This document shows, one piece after another, positions 10,885 to 23,285 of a stretch of 64,000 nucleotides of DNA. This stretch comes from Brienomyrus brachyistius (taxonomy: Eukaryota; Chordata; Actinopteri; Osteoglossiformes; Mormyridae): NCBI RefSeq assembly GCF_023856365.1, contig NW_026042479.1, positions 139,001 to 203,000 on the forward strand. Reading direction: 5' to 3'. Position 1 is the stretch's first letter. Each line of letters starts with the position of its first letter. The translations under genes were made by a program, and so were the position numbers. The notes beneath the pieces are model-generated. The model was not told the DNA's origin, made no database searches, and saw only the letters and a list, made by a program, of their open reading frames with translations.

Positions 10885-13800
10885 ATGTTCAGACTCTTTG
10901 GTCTTCTCATTTTCATTAGTAAGGCCCTATAATATAAATTATTTTGGGATTTTAATATTTTCATTTATCTGTATGATGTGATCAGTGGAATTTGGCCATT
11001 TAATCTGCATCATAGTTAATAGTTATTTAGATTACTATTATATGTCTTATTTGATTATGATTTTTTTTGTTTTTCTGTTTTTGCAGACACTGCACTGACT
11101 ACAGATGTTGTTCAGCCCAGTCACCTGATGAGGGTTCAGCTTGGAGACAGTGTGACCCTGACATGCTTCTGTCAAGGAGAAACAACTTTTGTTACTTTGT
11201 TTAAGCAAGCTGTTGGTCGGAAGCCCCAGCCCATGGCGAAAGCACTTCTCTACGTACCTGGTGAATTTTACAAGGAATATAAAAGCATAAAACGTTACTC
11301 CTTACTGAATGCAGAGGGGAGTTTTAACCTCACTATTTGTAACGTGGAGCCGTCAGATTCTGCAGTGTATTATTGTGCTGCTGTGTTTCTTCATGAGGTC
11401 ACCTTCGGGAATGGAACCTTTGTCATAATCACAGGTAAATGAGATTCCAACTATTTTCATATTTGCTTTATTATAATGTCAGTAAGATTATTCCCTGCAA
11501 AATAATTTTGACAGTTTAGTTGTTTGTCAATATAAAATTAGCAAAGATACCTTATTGTCTGCTTTGTTCCATAAATGTTTTTCTAAACATCAAACAAAAA
11601 TCATTCATTATTATTATTATTATTATTATTATACAATTTGTTGCATTTTGCTTGCTGTCAGCCAAAAGCCTAACCTTCTCTTTATACAGATGTTAATGTT
11701 ACACATTGCAGCCTCTTTAAAACAAATAACATAAAAAAATGTTTGAGTTGTTATATACAGTATAGGACTGTGCAAAAATCTTAAGCAACAAAAGAAAATT
11801 ATTTTTGACGTTATTTATCTGAGCAGTCAGTGTGTATTCACTCTGAAAAAAAAAATGCATGATTTAACATATGAACTAGGGATGTGCACCATTCAGAACT
11901 GATTTGAGAATGAAATTCTCAAATACGTATCCTAAAATTCAGGATTTTGAATAAATATATGAACTTGAATTTCAGTTCATTTTGTTAATCTGAATTACAT
12001 TTGAATTGTGGTTGAAAACAGGTTGTGGCATTGAAATTTATATTTGAATTTAAAGAAGAAGAACGAAAAAGGGTTTGGATTCAAATTCAAGTTCATATAC
12101 GTACTGTAGGTGTAGCTTTTAACTAAAATATGAACTTTAATTTAAATATGAATTATACATAAACACATTAACATTGTTATACATCATTGTTATAAAAATG
12201 TCGTTTTGTAAAGAATGAAATAATGCAACATTTGAAGTGTCACCTAAAATAATAATTATACTGTCATTTTGTGCACCATGGTGGATCTGCTCATAGGAAG
12301 AGCTGAGTGTCTCTCCTTAAAAGTCAGTGTTGGCTGCAGTGACGGCAGTTTCTAACCTAAGAAACGTCCCAAACACTTTTCCTGCATCAAAAGTCAAACT
12401 AGTCCCTATTCCTGCCATGAAAGGTTCACATAATGTCACCGATACCTGAACCAACCATGTTTATCAGAGGATGCCAACCCTTTGGCTGCAGCTTTCTCTG
12501 CACACGCTGAGAGAGTCTTCAGTGTAGCAGGAAAAGATTTCAGGCCAGAAGATTGCAAATTAAATCATGAAACCTTTGAAGATATTATGCTGAATAAATG
12601 TAATAATAATGAAAAATTAGCAATGTGTATTGGAATAAAGCATAATTGTATTTGCCATGACGTTTTGCTTTTCGCTGTAGTGCTATGGTTGAACGGAAAA
12701 ACTTACTTTTGTGTGCATAAGAAAATAAATAGGAGGAACTACGAAACCAAGTAATTCCTTTTACTATGTATACTTTTTCTTTAATGTTAAAAGATAGACA
12801 AACTAGTAATGGGCAAACAGCTCTTCGGCTCTTGAATTAAATTATGCAGGTACTACAGCAAAATGCTCAAAAATACCAAAACACATCAAGAGCTAAATAT
12901 GCAAAAACAATAAATACCTTCCTGTGGAAAAGGGGCAACATAAACCAAATGTAAAGTCACGAAAATCATGAAAATATAAAGTACACTTTACACACTTCAT
13001 TTCTTTGAATTGAAATTAATTATATTCATCTACCTTCATACATTAATACAAGACATTATATGATTATAATGTTTGTTATTATCATATAATTTTTATTTAG
13101 GTATTATGTAGGTGCAGTTAATGTATAGTGTTACCTGATATATACTAATAAGCAGTAATACAATAAAAAGAGAGAAGAATGTCAGCTGTTCTCCAAGAAG
13201 TTACTGATTTCTTGGATGGCTAGAAGAACATCGATTCAGTTCCCAAAAATCTGTAAGAACAATTTTTGAGGATCTGTATTTTCCATTGTTATTCTCAAAG
13301 GGCTGTCATCATGACTATTTTGCTTTTCAGGTAAAGACTCCAACAGCAGGACTGTGGTACAGCAGCCTGTGTCTGACACATTGCAGCCAGGAGACTCTGT
13401 GAGCCTGCAGTGTACGATAGAGACTGGGAGCTGTGCAGGAGAACACAGTGTTTACTGGTTCAGACATGGATCAGGAGAATCCCTTCCTGGAGTCATTTAC
13501 AGCCATGGAAACAGCAGTGATGAGTGTGAGAAGAGCCCTGAGGCTGGATCTCCTACACGGAGCTGCGTCTACAGCCTCCCCAAGGGGAACCTCAGCCTCT
13601 CCGATGCTGGGACTTACTACTGCGCTGTGGCCATGTGTGGGGAGATGCTGTTTGGGAACGGCACATAGCTGGATATAGATGGTAACACCCAGTGTGGGGA
13701 GATGCTGTTTGGGAACGGCACACAGCTGGATATAGATGGTAGCACCCAGTGTGGAGAGTATATCTGCTTCAAAGTTTTATTTAGCTTATTCTGCTATTAA

Positions 13801-15162
13801 GACATTTATTTCTTTTTTTAATGTAATGAATTTTCTAATTTAAGTGCTTAAATTAAATTACACAGATGTTAATTTAATAATTATCCATCCATCCATCCAT
13901 TTTCCAAACCGCTTATCCTATTGGGTCGCGGGGGGTCCGGAGCCTAATTTAATAATTATTTCAAATATTAATATCCATCCATCCATCCATTTTCCAAACC
14001 GCTTATCCTATTGGGTCGCGGGGGGTCCGGAGCCTAATTTAATAATTATTTCAAATATTAATATAAATTGTTAAAATGCAAAATACTAGAAGTTCATGTT
14101 AAAAATGGACTATTTACAAAACAACTGCTGTAATGTGTTATCGATTTGATCTTTAACTAATGTAATGTAAGCAAATGGGAAATGTGTCTCTATATCATTA
14201 TGCTGAAATCTATCTCTTTGTTACAGGCTTTCAGAAGCTGCTGGATCCTCTTCACTCTGGCTTGCTGATAGTTTTATCTTGCAGCATTATTCTGAACGTT
14301 GCTCTCATTTGTATAAGATGTAAACTGACCTGTACACACTGTGCAGGTACGCTGCCCGGCTTTATGCACTCAGAAGGACAAAATGTAGATTTTAACAAAT
14401 TATAGAAATATAAAATTGTTTTATGATAGATAACATTTTCATATTAAAACCACTCTTGCAGGTAATACAGTTTTAAAATCCATTATTAAATCTCACCTTA
14501 TTTATATAAACCTTTTTGTACTGTAAGATTTACATTTTTGTATTATATCTTTCATATTTTGCAAAATCTATTGAAATATACATGTTGCAATAAGTTGCAT
14601 ATCAATAACTTTTATTACCAAGATCTCCTTTATAGCAATTTTATTATATATGATATATGAGAACAAATGACACGTATCCAAACATGCACACTTAAATTGA
14701 CAGAAGTCATTTTTACTTTCATTTTTGAGACAAAAAGGATGTTGATTGCTTGAAAATTCGGAATGTTATCTGACCACGGTATGATACCGTGCGAAATTAA
14801 ATAATATATTGATGTGTTATATATTTTAAACAGATGAAAAGAACAGTGATATATCAAAAGTGGAATGGTCACGCAAGCAAGTATGTAATAAATATTTCAA
14901 ATTACAAATCGTCAGTAAAACAAATGAACCTCAGACTGATTTCCATCCTGGGATCAGCATTTTAAGTGCTATTTGTGAAAATAGGTAATAGCAAACCGAT
15001 TTGATCCATCCAATTCTGCCATCTTTGTCTCCACAGTGCCATGACGAGGACACACTGAATTACGCTGCCCTGAACCTTAAGAAGCCAAAACCCAGGAGAC
15101 AGAAGAAAGACGGGAATAATGACACTCTGTATTCTGACCTCCGCTACAGAGATTATGAATAA
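10885..15162 (+). CDS. nitr: Novel immune-type receptor (NITR), two Ig domains, inhibitory tail; interrupted by a stop in exon 3
   Basis: Exons: 10885-10918 (leader MFRLFGLLIFI), 11087-11434 (V domain), 13331-13681 or -13738 (I domain), 14227-14346 (transmembrane), 14834-14880, 15037-15162. Frames join across all splice sites. The V domain has Cys38 and Cys108 (in YYC) and a J-like FGNGT (118-122); the usual core Trp is Leu49. The I domain has the six cysteines typical of NITRs and its own FGNGT. The membrane span (SGLLIVLSCSIILNVALICI) has no charged residue. The tail carries an ITIM LNYAAL (Tyr at 15061) and an ITIM/ITSM-like TLYSDL (Tyr at 15130), which in this family recruit phosphatases to inhibit lymphoid cells. 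A TAG at 13666-13668 ends the frame at 239 residues, before the membrane exon. So this is either a secreted form or a pseudogene; a sequencing error is also possible. Confidence 0.85.
12482..12760 (+). pseudogene. hAT transposase C-terminal (dimerisation) fragment in NITR intron 2
   Basis: The frame reads ERVFSVAGKDFRPEDCKL then ETFEDIMLNKCN, the hallmark hAT dimerisation motif (hATC) that ends hAT and ZBED-type transposases. No zinc finger or catalytic core is present nearby. An AATAAA lies at 12722. It is a 5'-truncated relic sitting within the intron between the two Ig exons. Confidence 0.75.
13635..13748 (+). repeat. 57-bp tandem duplication of the J-like end of NITR exon 3
   Basis: Copy 1 (13635-13691) and copy 2 (13692-13748) are nearly identical and each contains CGEMLFGNGT, the LDIDG end and a GT splice donor (13682 and 13739). 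They differ at the codon after FGNGT: TAG in copy 1, CAG in copy 2. The unit is 19 codons, so the frame is preserved. The start of a third unit follows at 13749. Confidence 0.92.
13878..14057 (+). repeat. 90-bp tandem duplication containing a truncated SINE head in NITR intron 3
   Basis: Two copies (13878-13967 and 13968-14057) each hold a CATC tract, CCAAACCGCTTATCC and GGGGTCCGGAGCC followed by AATTTAATAATTATT. The SINE-like unit is cut short in both, so truncation preceded the duplication. Confidence 0.85.
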
Positions 15163-15742
15163 AGATGCTTCTCATTCATGTCAGTCACACAGAGTGTTCA
15201 GGGTGTAGCTTTAATAATGTTCAGAGGAGGGCAGGGGAGCCAGTGCTTCTGAGACTGAATCACGGGATTTTACGGAGTACCGGTGCTGAGTTTGGTGTCA
15301 GTGTGTTTGGGGCGCATTTTTACTGGAAGTGCAAATGTTCAAGCCAGACTGGGGGCTGAGGGAGGGGGAGAGGGGAGCCACAGAGATTATTTCTTCATGG
15401 CATGGGGGGGAATAAGCGGCTTTAATGTTGTGGAAAGGCTGAGTTGCTGCAATCAGTTCTTTGATGTCACACATGCTTACTTGTCTCCCTTGTGTACCAT
15501 GCTGAATGGTTTGGGGCAAACGCACAGGGACTGATCGATTATATTAAACAGATGAAAGAAACTGAATGAAAATTTCAAGTGTTCTTAAATTACGTTTTTC
15601 ATTTAATTGTGTGTTCTGGATGTATTTTTGAGTATATACATGTACCTGTATATGTACCTGTATATATACCTGTGTCGTTAATAACGATGTGGATAATTAA
15701 GAAAGAGGAGTTTTGTTTCTTGCTCCCTGTCTTGTTACTTGG
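15163..15742 (+). other. 3' flank of NITR
   Basis: AATAAA at 15158-15163 overlaps the NITR stop codon; no other clear polyadenylation signal was chosen. The remainder is non-coding with no recognised gene. Confidence 0.35.
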
Positions 15743-15858
15743 CTCACAAACATACACACACATAGACACACACACAAACATACACAGACACACAAACACA
15801 CACACACATAGACACACACACACACAAACACACATGCACACATGCACACACACACACT
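15743..15858. repeat. CA-rich microsatellite
   Basis: Interrupted (CA)n with CATA and GACA interruptions. It generates spurious open frames of Thr/His or Val/Cys on both strands. Confidence 0.92.
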
Positions 15859-17190
15859 GCTACGGCTCTGTAAGAACACTACCATGCTCTTTTGTGTGAG
15901 TGGGGTGGGGGGTGTTAAATAAGATGAAAATGACAATGGCTGTACTTTTGTTATGTCAGTTGTGTTTCTATAGTCATTGTATCATATTCCACAAGCTTTT
16001 TATTCTACAAGATGTACAAGCCAGTCAGTGTATTCAGTGGGGTGTTCAGGAGTCATTAGGTTCTGAAAAATGTCTTGCATTTAAAACATAATGTACTTTT
16101 GAATACTTAAGTATTTTTAGATGCAAATACTCCAGTACTTTAACTGAAGTAAAAAATTAACTGAAAAACTTTGAGTATTATTTGACGAGGAGTATCTATA
16201 CTTAACTCAAGTAGTGAAGTTGTGTACTTTGTCCACCTCTGTCCAAAAGTGACATACAGCTGTAAGCTGTTTGGGTTTGTTTGTCTGCTGAGTGCTTCTC
16301 TGCAGTGCTGCAGATGTTTCCACTGGTTAGATGCAGCTCAGGAAGACTGACCCACTGACTGCACTGTGCTGGACTCACTTTGCAAAGAGTAAAAACCACA
16401 CAGACAGAACAATATCTGCTTCTTGTAAGACCCTGTTTCCTCTCTACCTCACCCAGGTCACGCTTTCAAGTATTCAGCCTAAGTTATTTTATCCAAACAA
16501 GCCACCATTATTATTCATGCAGCTGGACATTTGACTGGAGCACATGATTGCTACATATCACTACTGTACATGGAACGGAATGTACAGTTTTCACAACAGA
16601 ACTTTAGAAAAGCAAAATTCTCATCAGTCCACATCTCTAACCACCACACATCCTAGGGCTCCCATTTATAATGGTACATTTTTGTTTTATTCACATTCTT
16701 TTTCATCACACAGATAAACACCATCCATTAATCTTACAGCATGTATCCTGGTCAGGGTGATGGGGACGACACCACCTATATCGAGTGTGATTTAAGGCCA
16801 AGACCTTAAAAGGGAGAGTCAAGACTGAGGCTTGTTACAAGAGCAGTGGGGCACAAAACAACAAACAACATCATTATGAATGTAAAATAAATGGATGTAT
16901 ATATAAATATAGGGTAATAATAGAAACAAAAAATAAGAATATATTACATACAGAGGAATATTATAGGAATATTAAAATTAACTTATACACAATCCTTAAC
17001 TTATACACAATCCTATTGCATGTAACATTATTGCTCATGTGCCAGATATTAGCCTCCCAAAGGAAGCTGCCACACAGGGCATAATGCACTGGCTCAATGC
17101 AACACTGCACATCAGTGAATAAGGAGGAACAATATTGCAGATCAGCAGCAGATAGAAACTGTATCAGAAGACAGTGAACAGGGGAAAAGT
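15859..17190. other. No gene recognised; degraded LINE/SINE debris
   Basis: A short SINE-like trace (ATCCTGGTCAGGGTGATGGG) lies at about 16746. From 16980 the sequence merges into the LINE remnant that is readable on minus from 17385. Nothing else is supported. Confidence 0.4.
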
Positions 17191-17640
17191 TCAATGAGCA
17201 GAGTGCAGATTATAAAGCCTGACTGCTGTGGGGCCCAATGACCTGCGGTACCGTTCTGTCACACGCCGGGTGTCTGAGTCTCTTACTGAAGGAGCTGCCC
17301 TTACGGGCCTCCATAGTCTGCTGGGGGGGTGAGAGGTGTCACATAAAATTGATGACAGCCTTGTTATCAGCCTGCTCTCATCCATCTACTCTACAGTGCC
17401 AAGGGACGCTCCTCCCTGATGATGAGAGGAGTCTAAGCATGTGGACATTTGGGATAATGTGAGTTCAGAACTGGATGGTCAGCTGTACGACTTACAGTCT
17501 GTAGGCAGACTCATCACCTTCAGTTATGATGGCAAACACAGTAGTATCACCTGCAAAATTCAGGATCTTCACTGGAGCAGCAGTGATTTGTGTAGAAATT
17601 GAAGAGAAGAGGGAGAGCACAGAGCCTGGAGGAGCTCAGT
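17191..17640 (-). pseudogene. Rex1/CR1-type LINE relic, C-terminal RT region
   Basis: On minus, 17385-17191 reads a C-terminal pattern (RLWRPVRAAPSVRDSDTRR, later RSLGPTAVRLYNL) that matches the end of many fish LINE ORF2 proteins, where a Leu-rich SG-R segment is followed by a FxPxAIRLxN motif. The upstream part (to about 17640) matches the non-coding continuation seen in the better copy at 21.4-23.3 kb. Inactive. Confidence 0.5.
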
Positions 17641-18880
17641 GCTGAGGGTCAGCGTGTCTGATGTGTGCTGTAAGCATACAGATGTCCTGCATTTGTGGAA
17701 CATTTTGTTTGTGCTGCTGTTTATATGTGTTGTTGACGCTGCAGTCAGTAATTTTCCACTAGCAGTCTCACCTCTGCATTTTACAGGAAGACTGACCGAC
17801 TGAGAGCAGGGTGTTTGTGTCTCTCTTCTCAGTGAGCGAAAACCACACAACCATCAGGTCCTCAGCTCAGGCCCACTGCTTCACTAGAAAAACCACAAAG
17901 GGTATTTTTATCTAAAAGTGGGTGAGCAAGTGAGATGTTATTGACAGCATGAATTTGTCTACTAACATTTTAAATTCAAACCTAAAAAGCAGTATGTCCA
18001 GGATGTCAGTAATTACATTTAGTCAGTATGAACAATTTGGGTGCAATAATATAGAATAATGTAGAATTTTGCATAATTCAGTTAATACCAGTAAGATACC
18101 GATCATTAACACTATAAGGTCATGTTGCTGAATCTCATTGTTAAAGTTAAATGAATCTACGCATTTTTATACACACAAGACTGTGCTTAGTTCATCTTTC
18201 AGTCAAAATCACACAGTGAGGCAAATCTGACCATCTTAATTGTTTTTGCTTGTGTGGAATGGCATCCCATGCAGGCCTGTGCTCTGTGCTTCCTGGGACA
18301 GGTCCCACCCTCTCCAGACCCCGATGAGAATTAGTAGTCGCTGGATAAAAGATTGACAAAAGATAAAAATACAAAAGTCATTCTTGCTGTCTAACCTCTG
18401 ATTACTGCATGACATTTCTGATTTCTGATAACTGATAAGTAGAAAATATGTTTAGTCTCTTGCTTGGTGGTAAGAAAAAAGGAGAACCACAAAGAGCACA
18501 GTCATTTTCAAGGTTATTTCTCACTGGTCAGTGTGAAAGGCTGCGTCATTAATATAACGCCGGGCTCAGCACAGTGACTGCACCTGCGCTGCACTGTAGA
18601 ACACAAGCCAGGCTGCAGACCATCAGCCCTGAAAGTTAAAACAGGACTCGTATGTGTGTCATGTGGTGTTTAATAAAAATTTACAGGACAGAACATAGTG
18701 GATTCAGTTTCCTTTGCTCTTACACTCCCAGTCCAAAGTGTGGCCACGACTGCTGTCAATGCATCTGTCTCTTTTTTCACCTTAATTTTTCACCTGTGTT
18801 ATTCACCTTAATATCAAAAGGCTCCAAAGCAGTACAGTAATGCAGAACAAATATTGTAACTAACAAGGAAGTGGGGAGGT
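17641..18880. other. No gene recognised; SINE trace near 18270
   Basis: GGCATCCCATGCAGG...GACCCCGATGAGAATTAG (about 18260-18340) is a degraded SINE-like 3' end. The rest is non-coding. Confidence 0.4.
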
Positions 18881-18884
18881 AATG

Positions 18885-19800
18885 GACAGAAGTGTTGGTT
18901 TTTGGTAACTCCACTCCTCTGACCTCCACTGTAATTTTAGGTTCCTTGGAACAATATTGTAAACCAGTCATCACACACCTAGGGGTTAAAGTCGACACCA
19001 ACCTTAAGTTTGACACTCAGATAAGGTTAGTTGTCAAGTCAAGCTTTTTACAATTGAGGCAGTTGGCCAAAATAAAGCCAATTCTTTCTAGGCAGCACTT
19101 TGAGACAGTAATCCACTCTTTTGTCACTACTAGTTTGGACCACTGTAACGCCCTCTATGTTGGGGTTAGAGGCTCCACTATTGTTCACCTCCAGAAGGTT
19201 CAAAATGCTGCCGCACATGGAAATATGAGCATGTCTCCCCCATTTTAGCCTCACTCCACTGGCTGCCCGTACATTTTAGGATTCATTTTAAAATTCTGTT
19301 ATTTGCTTTTAAAGCCCTCAGTGGTCTTGCTCCATCTGACCTCTGTGAGCTGCTTCACCCTTACACCCCCACCCGCTCTCTCAGGTCAGCTGATCAGCTG
19401 TTCCTGACGGTTCCTAAGACTCAGCGTGAGCTTAGAGGGGATCGAGCCTTTGCAGTCGCAGCTCCTAAAATGTGGAATGACTTGCCTTTTCACATTAGAG
19501 AGGAATCCCCTCTGTCCGTTTTTAAATCTCTTCTAATCTCTTCTCCTTCACCTTTGACACATTGTGAGATGTTAATTTTAATAGTAAATCTTATTTTAAT
19601 CTTAGCCTTTTCTTTATTAATTAATTGATTTTTTTAAATTTTTATTAATGGCCTTTTACTCACATTGAATGTTTTGGTTTTTATTAAATTTCTTTTACTT
19701 CGTTTTTAAGTGTGTGAATGTTTTTATTTATTCCTTTGTGCAGCACTTTGGTCCATAAGGTTGTTTAAAGTGCTTTTCAAATAAAGAGCTGGATTGGATT
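18885..19800 (+). mobile_element. L2-type LINE, 3' end of ORF2 with tail
   Basis: The plus strand reads ITHLGVKVDTNLKF, then QLRQLAKIKPILSRQHFE and SLDHCNALYVGV, the familiar C-terminal RT region of teleost L2-like LINEs. Coding similarity continues through frameshifts (LHWLPVHFRIHFKILLFAF at about 19260) to about 19550. It ends with a short AT-rich tail and AAATAAAGAGCTGGATTGGATT at 19780-19800. It is 5'-truncated, as is usual for LINEs, and no longer encodes an intact protein. Confidence 0.8.
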
Positions 19801-20280
19801 ACATTGGAAGATGGCTCAACAAATCTCTTTCACAGAATGTAAAATTCGACAGAGGGCGCAAGGTGACATTCTGTCAGGGGCCCAGAATTTTTAGCTACAC
19901 CTCTGTGTTACTGTGTTTTTTTTGTTCTAGCCATCAATAACTCTGGAGTTGCTATATCGCCACCTGGTGGTGAAAAGATCAGACAAAAATATGTACACAT
20001 GTTACCAACAGTTTGAAATTGAAGTGCAGAGTTAACAGGTTTAATTAATCGTCCCCACGGATGCCAGTCATGAAATTTGAGAATTGCAAATTAAAACACA
20101 GGAAAAAATCAGGAACACTACAAGATAAAATATTTAGCAAACACTCAATGTGCATCCAGGGTGACAAGGGACAACTGGAGGATGATATGACAATCTGACA
20201 GTGACATTCACAGCACTTTATATGTTGCCAAAAACAGAAAAGGGGATTAAAATCAAGAATCAGAAATCATGTATGAGGGT
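19801..20280. other. No gene recognised
   Basis: Non-coding spacer between the L2-type LINE and the next SINE-like copy. Confidence 0.4.
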
Positions 20281-20556
20281 GGGGCTGCTTGGTGGTGCAG
20301 TGATTAGCACTGTTACCTCCCACCACTGGGACTCAGGTTCGAGTCTCCGCCTGGGTCACATGTGTGGGGAGTTTGCATGTTCTCTCTTGCTAAATTGGCC
20401 GTAGGAGTGCATGTGTGTGTGAATGGTGTGTGAATGTGCCTTGCAATGAGCTGCCCCCCCGTCCTGGGTTGTTCCCTGCCTCGTGCACAGATCCTGCCAG
20501 GATAGGCTCTGGACCCCCCGCGACCCAGTAGCATAAGCGGTTTAGACAATGGATGG
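20281..20556 (-). repeat. SINE-like interspersed repeat, reverse copy
   Basis: Reads GGGCTGCTTGGTGGTGCAGTG at its left and ends GGTTTAGACAATGGATGGATG at right, the reverse complement of the CATCCATCC unit. Internal deletions remove part of the centre. Confidence 0.8.
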
Positions 20557-20734
20557 ATGTATGAGGGTGAGTCACAATGACGACAGCTGCTCTGTTGACT
20601 TGGTCCCAGGAGTCGTCAGCGTTGGTCTGCCGGGGCCCCCGTCCTGTCTGTGGAAGCACCCGTCTTGTTGGCTGTTCTCTCTGCCTGGGCCCCCTCTCCT
20701 GCTGCCTCACGTTTGGGTTGAAGTGGCTCCCCAG

Positions 20735-20805
20735 TGCTTCTGTAAAGCTCTTTGTGTATCTTAGAAAAGGGCTGTATAAATGTAACATTCATTCATTTAT
20801 TCAAG
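20735..20805 (+). repeat. LINE 3' terminus fragment
   Basis: CTTTGTGTATCTTAGAAAAGGGCTGTATAAATGTAA followed by CATTCATTCATT is the typical 3' end of fish L2-like LINEs with a short tandem tail. No coding sequence is attached. Confidence 0.5.
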
Positions 20806-21010
20806 GTCCCAGCCAGAAGAGTGCAGTACTACACTGTCCCCCACAGCCTGAATCAGCTGGATGTTATAGGATTAAGACACTTCCTGCATTAGGCCATTTA
20901 CCCTCAGTGTATTTCCATACCCTGACAGGATGGATGACAATACTATGGCCCTAATTTTCAATACACAGTTTTCACAGGAGTCTCACCCTCATCCACATTC
21001 TCTGCATTCC

Positions 21011-21238
21011 TTATCTCATGCTTCTTTGCCACCCGCATCTCCTCTGCCTGCTTTGTCTCATTTTCCCACAATTGAAACACCGTCCAATTTGTCTCTGTTT
21101 TAGTTCTACCACATTAGTCCCTGAGCAACCAGTCTGATCCCGTTCCTCTAATTTCAGACGCATCTGGCTTATCTGATTGGGACTGAAGCTGCTGTTACTA
21201 GGAAAACCACATTCGTCCCACTGGGGCAGGTCTGACAC
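21011..21238 (-). pseudogene. Possible gag-like fragment with a degenerate zinc knuckle
   Basis: On minus a 75-codon frame contains RCFNCGK followed by a Cys ten residues on, like a damaged CCHC knuckle of a retroelement Gag. It shares strand with the gag-like pieces at 24.25-25.75 kb. The two may belong to one old element split by later LINE insertions; this is inference and the match is weak. Confidence 0.3.
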
Positions 21239-21359
21239 CGCGTCCTTCCCATATGTCTCCCATAATTGTTGTACAGAATTTCAGCTGGAGTTCTTTCCCA
21301 GAAGCAAGTAATTTCACTTTAGCACCTGTTCAGTAAAAGTCAAGTAGGTCTTTAATGTT

Positions 21360-23285
21360 ATTTTTAACTTTACACAGTTGAGTATAGTACAGTTACAAAA
21401 GAAACTGTTTCCCTCGGACCAAGGTGCTACTTAAATTAACAGAAGACTAACACATACCAACCTAGCAACATACTGTATGGTGCATAATGAGCAAAAACTG
21501 TGCAAACATTGCAGGACAGTGCAAAAAGAGAGGACAACTGACACCAACGAGCACAAACAGCACAGTAAACCCAGTACTGAGAAGGCGCAGTTTGGTTGTC
21601 CAATGAGGTAGCAATAAAAATAAATAAAAGTAACTGTAAACATGGCGACAATAAGATAAAAAATAGTAGTTAAATAATAAAGTGTGTTAATGAGTGTATG
21701 TGTGTGTGGTATCAGATTAGTCCCTGAGAGTTCAGTAGTCTGACGGCATGGGGGATAAAGCTGTTTGAGTCTGGCTGTAAAGGCCCGAATGCTCCGGGAC
21801 CTATTTCCAGAAGGCAGGAGGGTGAAACGATAATGTGAGGGGTGGGTGGGGTCATCCACAATGGTGGTGGCTTTGCGGATGCAGTGTGTGGTGTGAATAT
21901 CTGTGATGGAGGGGAGAGATATGTTAGGGTTATCTTCTTCTGAAGATGCGCTGGAAACAAACCAGTCTCTGAACACAGAACAACACAGACAGCTGTGATG
22001 ACGTTTTACTTGCTGCAAGGTGTAGGGAATCCACTTGCAGAGTCTCCGCAGTTTCAGCAAAATGATGGTTTATTGAACAGCAAAAATAATACAATGTAAT
22101 ACAGTGTAGAGACACACCGGGTACTGAAAGGCAGCTCAGATACAAATTGAAAACAGTTCTTCACCCCCCTTTATACCCAAAAAGGCCCTCCCCACCAAGG
22201 TGTTGTGTGTAGGTGTTGTGAGTGAATTTACATATAAAGAGTGACCCCCTGGAGTGTGAGGATCCTGAGACAGGGACGGGACAGGACAGGGTGGAGACTT
22301 TTATGATCATTGTAATTCAATTCTTATCACCTTATCTTATCCTTATCACCATAGTGGTGCCAACTGGAACCCCCATTCTCTCCCTGGCTTCCCCCATGAT
22401 CATAAATTCCTAACATTGTCTGCATTCAAATGATCAACCAAGAACCTTGGGACATTTTTACCACTTTTCCTTACAAAGGGAAGCCCGGTCCTGACCTCGA
22501 GGTGTCAGCCTCTCAGTCGAACTCAGCCAACTTCGAAAGAGTAACTCCCCTCGCAGTGTCTTTTATTGAGGTACACAAACAGGATATGCAACTGACATTG
22601 AACATTGTTTGTCACCATATATGGGGTGGAAATATTCAAGCGACAGTTCTTGAGACGTGTTATTGCTCAATTAAGATCAAGCTGCGGCAGGGTGTTGTTT
22701 CTAAGCGTCTAGCAAAATGATGATAAAAAAAGTACATATTTCTCTAACACGATACTCCCAATGATTTTCTCACCTGTCATCACTATCTGTTGTAGGGACT
22801 TGTGATCTGAGGCGACACAGTTCTCAAAGCAGACCGTGATGCAGCTGCTCAGGGTGCTTTCAACAGTTCCCCAATAGAGTGTGAGAATGGGAGATGGGCT
22901 TTTCTGAGCTTCCGTGGAGAGTAGAGGTGCTGCTGTGCTTTCCTTACTATGGAGCTGATGTTGAAGGACCTGGTGAGATTCTCCGCCAGATGGACAACAA
23001 GGAATCTGGTACTCTCTACGATCTCCACAGATGAGCCATCGATGTGCAGCAGAGAGTGGTCACTCTGTGTTTTGTGTTCTTCTAACGTCAACAACCATCT
23101 CTTTGGTCAACATTCAGAGACAGGTTGTTGGCTCTGCAGCAGTCCGATAGTCATCACACTTCCTCTTTGTATGCTGAGTCACCGTTTTTATTGATGAGAC
23201 CCACAACAGTCTTGTCATCTGCCTGATGTTGATGATGGAATTCGAAATGTGCATTGCTGCTCAGTTGTGAGTCATCGGAGTTAAC
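21360..23285 (-). mobile_element. Rex1-type LINE (CR1 group), minus strand, broken ORF2 C-terminal half
   Basis: Reading minus from 23220, DKTVVGLINKNGDSAYKEEV is the RT domain a little after the catalytic YADD box. Next (23094-22849) comes LHIDGSSVEIVESTRFL and IVRKAQQHLYSPRKLRK. Then, after a stretch of foreign or degraded sequence (22160-22840), the end appears at 22060-21710: SLPSITDIHTTHCIRKATT, FTLLPSGNRSRS and IPHAVRLLN. Several frameshifts separate the parts. The order is that of fish Rex1/L2-like ORF2. It is inactive. Confidence 0.75.

Noticed and set aside
15599..15936. Long frames across the CA-repeat region
   Set aside because: Produced by the CA microsatellite; amino-acid content is simple-sequence.
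21431..22060. 209-codon minus-strand frame as an independent gene
   Set aside because: Its first half is LINE ORF2 end; the rest is read-through into non-coding sequence.
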